A stretch of 64,000 nt of DNA. Origin: Calothrix sp. PCC 7716 (GTDB lineage Bacteria > Cyanobacteriota > Cyanobacteriia > Cyanobacteriales > Nostocaceae). Under the pieces are notes generated by a model. That model was not told the DNA's origin. It saw only the letters and a list, made by a program, of their open reading frames with translations, and did not search any database. The DNA lies in NCBI RefSeq assembly GCF_019977735.1, contig NZ_AP025018.1:4840580-4904579 (forward strand). Direction: 5' to 3'. Positions 48,576 to 58,600 of the stretch are shown piece by piece. Each line of letters starts with the position of its first letter. Position 1 is the stretch's first letter. Position numbers and translations under genes: made by a program.

Positions 48576-49508
48576 ATGCTGAAAACAAAATCTGTGACAA
48601 GTAGCCTCCTTAGATCAAACGAACTGAGCGAACGAGTGAATAAAACTCTAATGTTATCCAGTCGGCAACTGGGCTGGAATGGCATTTTGGTTGAGCAGTG
48701 CCAAAGTACTTCAACTTCATCCTTTGAATGGGAACTTCCCGGTATATCAGATCATTGGTTCAACTTACCTCTGGGGCGCCCTGGTCATTTGATCCAGAAA
48801 CGCGACAACCTAAAGCATGAATCAATCGTTCAAAAAGGTGATAGTATTTTTGTCCCTGCTGGACAACCGAGCTACTGGTGTGGACCCGAACGTGACGAAG
48901 GTGACATTTGTTGTCGGCTGCTCATTTGCTTAAAACCTGAGTTGATAGAACTTGTCGCAGAAGCATCCGAAATTGATACTACAAAACTTGAAATGGTGAA
49001 CTGTTTTTGTAAGCAAGATTTACAACTTCATAATATCGCAATGCTGTTTTTAGCCGAGTTGCAATCAGGTAGTATAATGGGACGATTATATGTCGAATCA
49101 TTAACTCAAGTTTTGGTCATTCATCTGCTGCGATACTATTCTACGGTTAGGCAAACTGTTACATCTGAGAAAAAAAGCTTAAATCATACCCAGTTGCAAC
49201 AGGCAATTGACTATATTCACACTTACCTTGACCGAGATTTATCACTTGGAGAAATTGCAGAAGTTGTCAATATTAGCCCTACTTATTTTGCTAGCTTATT
49301 CAAACGTGCTATAGGTACTTCTCCCCATCAGTATGTCATTCAACAACGAGTTCAAGAGGCAAAATTGCTACTGTCAAAAACAGATTTGGCGATTGCTGAG
49401 ATTGCTTTACAAGTGGGTTTCTCTAGCCAAAGCCATTTGACGCAACAATTTAAGCGACTTACTGGAGTGACACCAAAGCAGGTTCGCGCCGATGCCTTAA
49501 GAATCTGA
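48576..49508 (+). CDS. AraC-family transcriptional regulator
   Basis: 310 residues. The C-terminal 100 form the double helix-turn-helix of AraC/XylS proteins (YLDRDLSLGEIAEVVNISPT, FKRAIGTSPHQYVIQQRVQE, GFSSQSHLTQQFKRLTGVTP). The N-terminal half (FEWELPGISDHWFNLPLGRP, DSIFVPAGQPSYWCG) is cupin-like, as in regulators that sense small molecules. It starts the redox island and is followed by a pair of 21-bp-spaced direct repeats that recur before two target genes, so it is the likely regulator of the GMC and oxidoreductase genes. Confidence 0.9.
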   Translation: MLKTKSVTSSLLRSNELSERVNKTLMLSSRQLGWNGILVEQCQSTSTSSFEWELPGISDHWFNLPLGRPGHLIQKRDNLKHESIVQKGDSIFVPAGQPSYWCGPERDEGDICCRLLICLKPELIELVAEASEIDTTKLEMVNCFCKQDLQLHNIAMLFLAELQSGSIMGRLYVESLTQVLVIHLLRYYSTVRQTVTSEKKSLNHTQLQQAIDYIHTYLDRDLSLGEIAEVVNISPTYFASLFKRAIGTSPHQYVIQQRVQEAKLLLSKTDLAIAEIALQVGFSSQSHLTQQFKRLTGVTPKQVRADALRI

Positions 49509-49528
49509 TAAGTCGTTGTAAGAATCTC
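49498..49528 (+). promoter_or_regulatory. Direct-repeat motif, copy 1
   Basis: TAAGAATCTG at 49498 and TAAGAATCTC at 49519, 21 bp start to start, overlapping the AraC stop codon. Compare 49883-49913 and 51724-51754. No intact gene follows this copy closely. Confidence 0.5.
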
Positions 49529-49882
49529 AAAGAAATTGGACAATTTATATTTGTATAAGTTATCTTGGCGCCATAAAATCGCAAAAGATTTTTTTTCAAT
49601 TTGTCTAATTCGCTCTCGACTAAAACCTAAACGTTTGTACCTTGGGGTATACGTACTTTTCTTTGCAATGTGCCTTGTAACTTACTTGATAATTCTTCAG
49701 CTTGAACTGTGCTACGTCCACTAATTAGCATTAGAGTCAATGAGATGGAAACATTAGAAGTCATCTCTCAACAAACGATGTTGAATTTAATCGCGGGCTT
49801 TTGGATTGTCCTTGGTAAGCCGAAGCCCTCAGTACTAGCACATTCTAACATCCGATGTAATGCCCCTGACTGCCTAGCACCA
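49529..49882. other. Intergenic debris
   Basis: No intact gene. It looks like residue of deleted sequence between two copies of the putative AraC site. Confidence 0.35.
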
Positions 49883-49913
49883 TAAGAATTTGATAAATTG
49901 TTGCAAGAATCTG
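49883..49913 (+). promoter_or_regulatory. Putative AraC operator before the GMC gene, copy 2
   Basis: TAAGAATTTG at 49883 and CAAGAATCTG at 49904, 21 bp apart, followed by AAAGAAATTGAGCGTTGGAA and TACACT, about 105 bp before the GMC start. The 21-bp phase (two helical turns) is typical of AraC half-sites. Confidence 0.6.
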
Positions 49914-50017
49914 AAAGAAATTGAGCGTTGGAAATAATTACACTCAAGGAGCGATAAAACGTTCAAACTCAGGTGTTGAAAAAGTTTCCCGTACAACATC
50001 ACTATAAGGTGGCATCT

Positions 50018-51562
50018 ATGAAACATGAAATGGCTCAATATGACTATATTGTGATTGGTGCTGGCTCGGCGGGTAGTGTCGTTGCAAACCGTCTTACAGA
50101 AGACCCTAATACGAAAGTATTGCTGCTCGAAGCGGGTGGTCCTGATACCAAGCCAGAACTTCAAGTTCCGAACTTGTGGCCTACTACACTCTTAGGCTCG
50201 GAAGTGGACTGGGCATACTTAACTGAAGGGGAACCTTACTTAAATAACCGCAAAATTTTATCTTCACGCGGTAAAGTCTTGGGCGGCAGCAGTTCGATTA
50301 ATGGCATGATTTATATACGAGGCAATGAACGTGACTACAATAGCTGGCAAGCATTAGGTAATATTGGTTGGAGTTATCAGGATGTCTTGCCTTACTTCAA
50401 GAAATCGGAAAACCAGCAGCGAGGAGCATCGTTATTTCACGGGGTTGATGGACCACTTAGTATCACAGATCCACTCTCTCCTGCAAAAGTATCGCAACGC
50501 TTTGTGGAAGCCGCAATCGCACAGGGCTATGAGCAAAATCCCGACTTTAATGGCGTACAGCAGGAAGGTGCAGGACTTTACCAAGTGACCGTTCTAGATG
50601 GCAAGCGCCAAAGTACAGCAGTGGCATTTCTGCGTCCAATTTTTGAGCGCCCCAACTTGACCATTCAAACAGGAGCATTGGTGACTCGTTTACTCTTTGA
50701 GGGAAAGCGCACGGTAGGGGTAATGTATGTTCAAAACGGAACGGAGTATACTGTTAGGGCCAACTCCGAAGTGATTTTGAGTGCTGGCGCCTTCGATTCC
50801 CCTAAGCTGCTAATGCTTTCTGGAATTGGACCAGCTGAACATCTGCGGGCAGAAGGCATTCCTGTGGTTGTTGATTTGCCAGGTGTCGGCCAGAATCTTC
50901 AAGATCACCCGCTTGCCGTTATTGCCTATCAGTCTACTACTGACGTGCCCGTTGCGCCAAGTAGTAATGGGGGAGAGGCTGGGTTATTTCTGCATACCAA
51001 CAATAATTTAGATGCGGCGCCTAATTTGCAATTTACAATTGTTCCGATTTTATATGTCGATCCTGCCTATGCACGCTCTGGTCCTGCATTCACCCTTCCC
51101 TTTTACATTACCCGTCCCGAAAGTCGTGGTAGTGTGAGACTACGTTCCTCCTCCCCCTTCGACCCACCGTTGATTCAAGTCAACTATCTTGAGAAAGAAT
51201 CTGACATGCAACTGATGGTTGAAGGACTTAAAATTTTGCGTCAAATTGTGTACTCCGATGCGTTTAATGAGTTTCGGGGCGAGGAAATTGCTCCAGGGAG
51301 TTCTGTGCGTAGCGACAAAGAAATCGAAGATTATATTCGGCAAACGTGCGGTACGGCATGGCATCCTGTTGGGACGTGCAAAATGGGTATTGATCAAATG
51401 GCGGTTGTCGATCCTCAACTCAAGGTACGGGGGATTGAAGGGTTACGAGTTGTTGATGCATCGATTATGCCAACTATGATCACAGGAAACACAAATGCAT
51501 CGGCAATTATGATTGGAGAAAAGGCTGCCGATTTGATAAAAGTTGGAACAAAATTGCGGTGA
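50018..51562 (+). CDS. GMC-family FAD oxidoreductase (choline-dehydrogenase-like)
   Basis: 514 residues from the ATG at 50018, with AAGGTGG upstream; GTG at 49973 is less likely. The FAD-binding GAGSAGS lies near residue 15, GMC signature 1 (RGKVLGGSSSINGMIYIRG) near 80-100 and signature 2 (GAFDSPKLLMLSGIGP) near 260. The catalytic His lies in TAWHPVGTCKMG and the C-terminal Asn in GNTNASA. It oxidises an alcohol with FAD; substrate unknown. Start of the island's enzyme genes, preceded by a putative AraC site. A second, lost copy is represented by the stub at 48015-48207. Confidence 0.92.
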   Translation: MKHEMAQYDYIVIGAGSAGSVVANRLTEDPNTKVLLLEAGGPDTKPELQVPNLWPTTLLGSEVDWAYLTEGEPYLNNRKILSSRGKVLGGSSSINGMIYIRGNERDYNSWQALGNIGWSYQDVLPYFKKSENQQRGASLFHGVDGPLSITDPLSPAKVSQRFVEAAIAQGYEQNPDFNGVQQEGAGLYQVTVLDGKRQSTAVAFLRPIFERPNLTIQTGALVTRLLFEGKRTVGVMYVQNGTEYTVRANSEVILSAGAFDSPKLLMLSGIGPAEHLRAEGIPVVVDLPGVGQNLQDHPLAVIAYQSTTDVPVAPSSNGGEAGLFLHTNNNLDAAPNLQFTIVPILYVDPAYARSGPAFTLPFYITRPESRGSVRLRSSSPFDPPLIQVNYLEKESDMQLMVEGLKILRQIVYSDAFNEFRGEEIAPGSSVRSDKEIEDYIRQTCGTAWHPVGTCKMGIDQMAVVDPQLKVRGIEGLRVVDASIMPTMITGNTNASAIMIGEKAADLIKVGTKLR

Positions 51563-51578
51563 TAAACTTTAGGAGAAA

Positions 51579-51689
51579 TTGGACAAAGCACTCCAAAAAG
51601 CTCAAAAACAATGGCTAAAACAAAATTCAAATGAACGTAAACATCCAGGTTATTGGGTGCCTTTAATTTTGGTCGGAAATTGGTTGTAA
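51579..51689 (+). pseudogene. CHAT domain C-terminal stub
   Basis: The frame reads LDKALQKAQKQWLKQ and then KHPGYWVPLILVGNWL stop. YW-P-ILVGNW is the invariant end of CHAT proteins (compare 9482 and 36134). Only 36 residues remain, 17 bp after the GMC gene. The island therefore landed in, or removed, CHAT-locus DNA. Confidence 0.75.
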
Positions 51690-51723
51690 AGCAAGATTAT
51701 TATGCTTTCAACCTATAATATCA

Positions 51724-51754
51724 TAAGAATCTGACAAATTGTTGTAAGAATCTG
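51724..51754 (+). promoter_or_regulatory. Putative AraC operator before the zinc-type oxidoreductase gene, copy 3
   Basis: TAAGAATCTG at 51724 and again at 51745, exactly 21 bp apart, followed by AAAGAAGTGGAGTATTGGAA and TACACT, as at copy 2. Confidence 0.6.
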
Positions 51755-51946
51755 AAAGAAGTGGAGTATTGGAATTTAGTACACTTTCGGTATAAAAAAT
51801 CAGGAGAATCCCATATAAACTTACTCACATGTGGCGCAAATTTTTAGGTAAGACGGTTTTGTATGTTAACTAATTGTCGAACTTTAAAGGAATGATGATA
51901 CTATATCCCGTCACTGTTTATTCTAAATCAAGGAGAGTTGTCACAG

Positions 51947-52915
51947 ATGGAATCTATGAAAGCAGCCGTATTAACTGCGTTTGGTGATGCTGAGAAGTTT
52001 GAGATTCAAACTGTTCCCATACCAAGACTCTCAGCGAATCAGGTGTTAGTCAGAGTTTGTGCAACCTCGATTAACCCGGTCGATTACCAAACTCGTCGTG
52101 GTGATTACAAGGAACTGGTTCGATTACCCGCCATCCTTGGAGTCGATGTTTCAGGGGTAATTGAAGCAATTGGCGAAGCTGTGACTGATTTCAAGGTGGG
52201 AGACAACGTGTATTACTCGCCGCAAGTTTTTGGAGAATTCGGTAGCTACGCTCAGTATCATGTGGCTGATGCAGCGATTGTTGCATTGAAGCCTAAAAAT
52301 CTATCGCACATTGAAGCAGCTTCTTTACCGCTTGCAGGTGGAACTGCTTGGGATTGTTTAGTGACTAGGGGCAATCTACAAGTTGGTGAAACAGTTCTCA
52401 TCCATGCGGGTGCGGGTGGAGTTGGTTCGATCGCAGTTCAACTCGCCAAAGCGATAGGGGCATACGTTTTTGCGACGTGTAGTTCTAGAAACCGAGATTT
52501 CGTGACAGAACTGGGTGCAGATCGAGTCATTGATTACAAAAATGAAGATTATATAGAAGTCATTCGTCAACAAACAAATGGACTGGGTGTGGATTTAGTT
52601 CTAGATACGATTGGCGGAGAAACAATTCAGCGTAGTCTAGAAATCATTCGTCCCTTCGGTAGACTTATAAGCATTGTAGACATTGCAATACCGCAATCAC
52701 TTTTTGAAGCATGGGGCAAGAATCTGACGATTCATTTTGTTCTTTCACCCCAGTACCAAGCAAAATTAGAGGCTTTGACAAAACTAATCGAACGTCATCA
52801 GCTTCGCCCAGTGATTGATTCAGTATTGTCTTGGGATAAGGTCGTTCTGGCACATCAGCGTCTAGAGCAAGGAGGAACACGGGGCAAAATTGTGCTGAAA
52901 TTTACCGAAAATTAG
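51947..52915 (+). CDS. NADP-dependent quinone oxidoreductase-like protein (MDR family)
   Basis: 322 residues from the ATG at 51947 (AGGAGAG lies 51931-51937; a TTG at 51938 overlaps that site). GroES-like domain (INPVDYQTRRGDYKELVRLP, ILGVDVSGVIEAIG) and Rossmann domain with the NADP motif (VLIHAGAGGVGSIAVQLAKA). No structural zinc cysteines, so it belongs to the zinc-independent quinone reductase/enoyl reductase branch. It reduces quinones or enones with NADPH. Likely controlled by the site at 51724-51754. No GGCGCC occurs in it. Confidence 0.9.
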   Translation: MESMKAAVLTAFGDAEKFEIQTVPIPRLSANQVLVRVCATSINPVDYQTRRGDYKELVRLPAILGVDVSGVIEAIGEAVTDFKVGDNVYYSPQVFGEFGSYAQYHVADAAIVALKPKNLSHIEAASLPLAGGTAWDCLVTRGNLQVGETVLIHAGAGGVGSIAVQLAKAIGAYVFATCSSRNRDFVTELGADRVIDYKNEDYIEVIRQQTNGLGVDLVLDTIGGETIQRSLEIIRPFGRLISIVDIAIPQSLFEAWGKNLTIHFVLSPQYQAKLEALTKLIERHQLRPVIDSVLSWDKVVLAHQRLEQGGTRGKIVLKFTEN

Positions 52916-53025
52916 ACCAAGCAGAGGCGTTGGTAATTGCTAAACGGATCAAAGAGCTACATTACAGGTCAACAAGCACGCGATCTATGGCGGATACATG
53001 ACAGGCTAATTTAAGGAGCGATTTT

Positions 53026-53754
53026 ATGTCAACTTTTGTTTTGGTTCATGGTTCATGGCACGATGGTTCTGCTTGGAAAGCTGTCATCCAACATTTAGAA
53101 GCGAAAGGGCATGACTGCTTTGCTCCTACGATCGCGGGTCATGGTAAAGGCGTGAATAAAAACGTCAACCATGCTCAATGTACGCAATCGATCGTCGATT
53201 ACATCATTGATAAAGACTTAACTGATATCGTCCTACTTGGACATAGTTTCGGCGGGACAATTATTGCCAAAGTTGCCGAAGCAATTAGCGATCGTATTCG
53301 ACGGCTCATCTTCTTCAATGCCTTTATCCTCAATGATGGGGAGAGCCTTAGAAATAACATCCCGCCCGACTCTCAAGCGTTATTAGACAATCTAGCGAGA
53401 GAATCGGGTAATAACACGGTGGTGATGCCTTTTGAGCTTTGGCGAGAAGCGTGTCTCAACGACGCTGACCTGGAATTGGCTAAATTTAGTTACGCACAAT
53501 TATCACCTGAACCGTATCAACCGTTAATTGACAAGTTGGACTTGAAGCAGTTTAAAAAGCTGCCCATTCCTAAAAGTTACCTTTACTGTACAGAAGATAA
53601 TGTCCTCCCTCAAGGCGAACAGTGGGGTTGGCATCCGAGAATGTCTAACCGCTTGGGGCTATTTCGGCTTGTACAAATGCCTGGTAGTCACGAGGTCATG
53701 TTTTCTAACCCGATCGGTTTAGCAGAAAAAATTATTGTGGCAGGGCGCGACTAG
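53026..53754 (+). CDS. Alpha/beta hydrolase
   Basis: 242 residues, starting ATG after AAGGAG. LVHGSWHDGSAW gives the oxyanion His-Gly pair, LLGHSFGGTII the nucleophile elbow (Ser near residue 83), and MPGSHEVMFSNP the catalytic His near the end; the Asp is probably in CTEDNVLP. It resembles the salicylate-methylesterase/hydroxynitrile-lyase-like group that acts on small esters. Genes of this kind are common next to FAD-linked oxidases. Confidence 0.9.
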   Translation: MSTFVLVHGSWHDGSAWKAVIQHLEAKGHDCFAPTIAGHGKGVNKNVNHAQCTQSIVDYIIDKDLTDIVLLGHSFGGTIIAKVAEAISDRIRRLIFFNAFILNDGESLRNNIPPDSQALLDNLARESGNNTVVMPFELWREACLNDADLELAKFSYAQLSPEPYQPLIDKLDLKQFKKLPIPKSYLYCTEDNVLPQGEQWGWHPRMSNRLGLFRLVQMPGSHEVMFSNPIGLAEKIIVAGRD

Positions 53755-53827
53755 CAGCAGAATTTGCAGTCGCCAACCTACTAATGTCGCCGTCATTCAA
53801 CAAACAATGACCCTCAAAGGAGAAATC

Positions 53828-55204
53828 ATGACAACTACATACCGTTATAGTGCTGCTTTCAATGATCTGGCAACACTTCTCACAGGACAGCTTGTTCTGC
53901 CTGAAGACGCTAACTATGAAGAGGTGCGCCAACTCTGGAATGGCAAGGTAAAGACACAACCCGCTGCAATTGCTCGGTGTCTCACTGTACAAGATGTGAT
54001 TCATACGATTTGCTGGACACGAGCGCATAATCTACCATTCTCGGTTCGAGGTGCTGGACATGAGATTTTCGGAAGATCGCTCCTGGGGAATGGCATGGTG
54101 ATCGATCTTTCTCAGATGAAAGCTGTTACCGTTGATCCGGACAAGCGCACAGCTCAAATTCAAGCTGGAGCAACGGCTGGCGACCTGATTGAGGCAGCAC
54201 AGCAATACGGGTTAGCAACCACCACAGGAACAATCTCCAGCGTGGGGATGACCGGACTGACTCTGGGGGGCGGCTATGGTCCTCTAAACGGTGCCTACGG
54301 ACTGGCTGCTGATAATTTGCTGTCGGCACAAGTGGTCACTGCTGATGGGCAACTTATCACTACAAACGCCAAGGAAAACGCCGACCTTCTCTGGGGACTG
54401 CGCGGCGGTGGTGGCAATTTTGGAGTTATTGTTTCCCTGGAGTTTCGCCTGCATTCGCTCACAACCGTGTTATCGGGTTTACTGCTCTATCCTTTGGAGC
54501 AAGCCAGAACTGTGTTACACCGTCTTAACGAGTTCATTGCCACCACTCCTGATGAATTGACGATTCGGTCTGGATTCCTTCAGATCCCCGATGGTCAGAC
54601 GGTGCTGTTTCTCTCACCGACTTATTGTGGCTCGCTCGAAATGGGTGAGCAGGCTATTGCACCTCTGCGGACTTTTGGTACAGTGCTGGTCGATCAGATG
54701 CAATCTGTTTCTTATCACGAATTAATTCATAGTAGCGATGCGTTCACTCCAAAGGGTCGTCACTACTACCTTCAAACTCAGTCACTTAAGGGACTTCAGA
54801 CGGAGACGATCGAGGCACTTATTGAACAGGGACTGCCATTGCCTTCCCCATTTTCGGCGATTAACATCCATAACTTTCATGGAGCCGCAAGTCGGGTAGG
54901 TGTGTCCGAGACTGCTTTTGCGCTGCGTCAGGATCATCTGATGGTTGAGCTAATTGCAGCTTGGGAGCCACAGGACGACGAGCAGCGGTACATCCAATGG
55001 GCACAGAACCTCTCACGCTCCCTTGCACCCTATGCCTTCAAAGGGGGATACATCAACCTCCTTTCGGAGCCAGAACAGGAGCGTGTTCGGCTTGCCTTCG
55101 GGTCGAACTATGAGCGATTGCTCGATCTTAAGCAGAAATACGATCCAGAGGATGTGTTTCGATCGACGATCGGACATCTCGCACCCCATTCGCTCACACG
55201 GTAA
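53828..55204 (+). CDS. FAD-linked (berberine-bridge-like) oxidoreductase
   Basis: 458 residues from the ATG at 53828 with AAAGGAGA upstream; longer frames overlap the previous gene. FAD-binding domain: FSVRGAGHEIFGRS with the His that normally binds FAD covalently, and GLTLGGGYGPLNGAYGL. The second covalent Cys of bicovalent members is replaced (TGTISSVGMTG). BBE-like C-terminal segment (FGSNYERLLDLKQKYDPEDVF). Oxidises an alcohol, sugar or secondary metabolite, substrate unknown. The gene is richer in GC than its neighbours and has no GGCGCC. Confidence 0.88.
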   Translation: MTTTYRYSAAFNDLATLLTGQLVLPEDANYEEVRQLWNGKVKTQPAAIARCLTVQDVIHTICWTRAHNLPFSVRGAGHEIFGRSLLGNGMVIDLSQMKAVTVDPDKRTAQIQAGATAGDLIEAAQQYGLATTTGTISSVGMTGLTLGGGYGPLNGAYGLAADNLLSAQVVTADGQLITTNAKENADLLWGLRGGGGNFGVIVSLEFRLHSLTTVLSGLLLYPLEQARTVLHRLNEFIATTPDELTIRSGFLQIPDGQTVLFLSPTYCGSLEMGEQAIAPLRTFGTVLVDQMQSVSYHELIHSSDAFTPKGRHYYLQTQSLKGLQTETIEALIEQGLPLPSPFSAINIHNFHGAASRVGVSETAFALRQDHLMVELIAAWEPQDDEQRYIQWAQNLSRSLAPYAFKGGYINLLSEPEQERVRLAFGSNYERLLDLKQKYDPEDVFRSTIGHLAPHSLTR

Positions 55205-55248
55205 GACTCTGAGGCATCTAGAACATTCACAATTACAGGAGATTCAAA

Positions 55249-55413
55249 TGACAATTTTAACTCAAACATCTTCAACTCTAGTCCACCGCAGCAAGACTCC
55301 CGAAGCTAATTAAAAACAGTCAACTTGTTGTCATTCCTGGCGGACCGCACGCCATCAACTGGACTCACGCTGATCAGATCAATCCCTTGTTGTTAGACTT
55401 TCTTCAGGGGTGA
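55249..55413 (+). pseudogene. Alpha/beta hydrolase stub
   Basis: ATG at 55249 with AGGAGA starts MTILTQTSSTLVHRSKTPEA and stops at once. In another frame the sequence continues KLIKNSQLVVIPGGPHAINW and THADQINPLLLDFLQG to a TGA at 55411, the C-terminal end of a haloperoxidase-like hydrolase with its catalytic His. A deletion removed nearly all of the gene. Confidence 0.72.
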
Positions 55414-55451
55414 TTATCTATCGAGTCCTTTATCGCTAAAAAGGTTCTAAT

Positions 55452-55631
55452 ATGTTTTCTAGACTGATGATAGCGGTTGCAACCACAGTGCTAATGATTG
55501 TGACCTCTTGTGTTTTTCCAGCGGTATCACTGAGCAAAAGTGCGATCGCTCAAGTGCCAGGTGTCTATCCATTCAAGTTAGGTGATTTCACGGCGCGAAC
55601 GAAAGCTCCAATTATAAAACCAACTAATTAA
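55452..55631 (+). pseudogene. N-terminal stub of an MBL-fold hydrolase
   Basis: 59 residues: a signal peptide (MFSRLMIAVATTVLMIVTSC to SAIAQ) followed by VPGVYPFKLGDFTARTKAPI. VPG.Y.FKLGDFEVTAL is the usual start of exported metallo-beta-lactamase-fold hydrolases. It ends where the TPS 3' copy begins at 55632, so the rest was cut away at the island border. Confidence 0.68.
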
Positions 55632-55637
55632 CCTGCT

Positions 55638-58600
55638 TTAACTACATTTATTTGATGCGTACCACGAACTGTTGGGTATGTTAGTGAGGGCATTCGCTAT
55701 CAAAATGATCTCACCTTTGGTATTTTTCACCCATCTTGTTGCTTCAACAATAGGCGATTGCGTAGGGTTATTAGGATTTTTTCTAGCGGTTGGACTATTA
55801 CTGTTGTTACTGCGCCCGTTGCGTGTCACCCAACCTACTTGTGGTGTATCACTGCCAAAAGTAACTCTTGGATTAAGTGGCAAACCACCTCGTCCAGTGT
55901 AAACAAATCGACTTTTATTTTCGCCTGTAACCGCTTGACAACCAGTAGCTACTTGTGGTTCACCAGGTTCGGTCGGCAAGTTGATTAATCCGGGGTTGGG
56001 TTCAATATCCAGTGTGTTAATGTCTATAGTGCCATCAAATTCTGCTCCTGCCTCAGAACTTGCATTAATGTCACTGATGTTACTAAAGTATTCATCACCT
56101 CGATTGCGGTCATATTTCTCAAATCCATAAACGCCAGCAGCTTGGATATTAATTCTACCCCCTCTACCTAGAGCAGCGTTGGCAACTATGTCGTTATTTT
56201 GACTTGTGTCAGTAACGATGAAACCAAACGGAGAATTAATTGCAATGTTTCCACCAGTTGCACTGTTGAGAGCTTGAGCGGATATCTTGCTATTATTAGA
56301 CATTAGCAATAAGTCAAAATCTCGTATTATAATATTTTCATTTTGAAGACTGGAGGCGCCGTTTACAGCGGCAATTTCTCCGAACTGTTCTAAGCGAATA
56401 TTTGAGGCTTTTATTTCTAGTTTACCTGCTTGCGCTCTTGGAGCGCTGGCTGTAATTTGAGCCTGGTCTTTAACAAGTAATTCTCCAGTGGTAATTGTCA
56501 AGCTTCCAGCATTTCCCGTTCCTGATGTCGAAGCAGATATTTGGGCGCCATCTTGCACAAGTATTTGTTTACTAGTTACGTTTAAATCTCCCCCCTGACC
56601 TGTAGAACCTTCAAATGTATTTGCAAAAAGTCCACTGGCACTACCGACAGCAGCAACTGCAACCTCGCCAAACCGGGCAATACGTTCAAAATAACTGTCA
56701 TCTTTGCCAGCAAGGGTAACATTATCATTTACATTGACGTTGATATTACCAGCCTTACCACTACTGAAACTGGTAGTAACAACTTGTCCACCGTTTATAG
56801 CTTCTAAGGTATTGGCATTAAGAGTAATGTCACCCCCATCTTGAGGTACAGTAGTCACTGCACTTAAGACAGCACCATTTGTAAGCGAAAGTAATCGAGT
56901 TGTGATGTTGATATCGCCTGCTTTACCTACGGCTCCTCTTCCCTCTATACTGCTGAATGCTGTACTGGAGACACCATTGCTACCTGTCCCATCAAAGGAG
57001 ACAGTATCGCGAGCATTTATATTTATATTTCCAGCATTTCCTATTCCTTGTAGGTTGCTAGCATCTAACAGCGCTCCATTTGTCACCGAAAGTGAACCAG
57101 TTGTAATATTAATATCGCCTCCATTCCCTTCGGTTCTTGATTGCGTAATACTGACTGCCGCAGTAGAACCTCGATTTCTACCTACTCCATCAAAAGACAC
57201 CTTGTCGCGGGCATTAATATTTATACTTCCAGCATTCCCCTTTCCATAGGTAGCAGTCACCAGTGTGGCGCCATTTTTCATCGAAAGGTTTCCAGTGGTG
57301 ATATTAACATTACCTCCATTGCCCACAGCGTTTGTTCCTATATTGCTTTCTACAATACTAGGGCGCCCATCGTTGCTGACTCCATCAAAAGAAACTGTAT
57401 CGCGGGCGTTTATATTTACATTACCTGCCGAACCCTGTCCAAAACTGGTTGTTTGTAGTCCGGCGCCATTTGTTACCGATACTGACCTGGATGTAATATT
57501 AATATCACCAGCATTCCCCACGGTTTCTCGTGATTCTACCCTAGTAGTTATCCCACTATTAGAGCTATTGTTAATCACGCCTTCAAAAGAGACAGTATCG
57601 CTAGCATTAATTGTTACGTTGCCAGCCGAACCCTGTCCACGAGTTCGAGATTGTAGTTGGGCGCCAGTAGTAAGCGAAAGTGACCCAGCATTGATTATAA
57701 TGTCACCAGCATTACCAATTGCTCCAGGGCGTATCGTATTCGCTATCAAGCTTAGATCCGTAAGACTAATTGCTCCTGTAGCATTAATTTCAATATCCCC
57801 CCCTTGGGAGTTAACCGAACCCAACCCAGATTCTATGCCTGCCAGTAGTCTACTGTTTCCTGACATATTAAAGTTTTTAGCAGTCAGCGCAATACTACCC
57901 CCATCCGCTGCGCGCACATAAACTTCAGAGTCATTAATTAGAGATACCTGAGCGCGCGCTACACTATCGGGATAATTTAAACTTAGGATATTATTTACAT
58001 TTAGCCCTACAGTTCCCTTTCCTAACAGCCCTCCTAATTCGACTCGACCACCTGGAACCTGTAATGAACCGTTATTCAATTTTATGTCGCTACCAACCAA
58101 TAATAAACTTTTACCATTCGGAACCAATAATGAGGTTTGATTTACTTGAATCGAGTTAATTGGTTGGTTAGCAATTTGATTAAATAGAAAAGCAGAAGGA
58201 TTCACTGTTAACAATGCTGAAGGAACATTCCCAACAGAGGCATCAAAAAATCCTTGATTTCCAAACCCGATAGCATTAGCTGTAGTTGCTACAAATGACC
58301 CTTTAACATCCAGACTGGCATTTTTTCCAAAAATAATGCCGTTAGGATTAATTAAAAACAAGTTGGCATTGCCCAATACACCAAGCTTTCCTAAAATTTC
58401 AGAAGCATTATTACCTGTTACGCGACCCAAAATATTCTCAATTCCACTAGGATTTGTGAAATAGGCGCCTCCGTCCTTAATATTGAATTCCCGGAAACTG
58501 TGAAATAGATTAACTCCTCGACTTGCCCCTCCTGATATCTGTTCGCTTTTAATACCAAAAATATTAATATTAGGTGTAATCACAGAACTTTCGGCGCCCA

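Noticed and set aside
53828-55204. Bicovalent flavoprotein
   Set aside because: The His is present but the Cys expected in the second motif is absent (TGTISSVGMTG).
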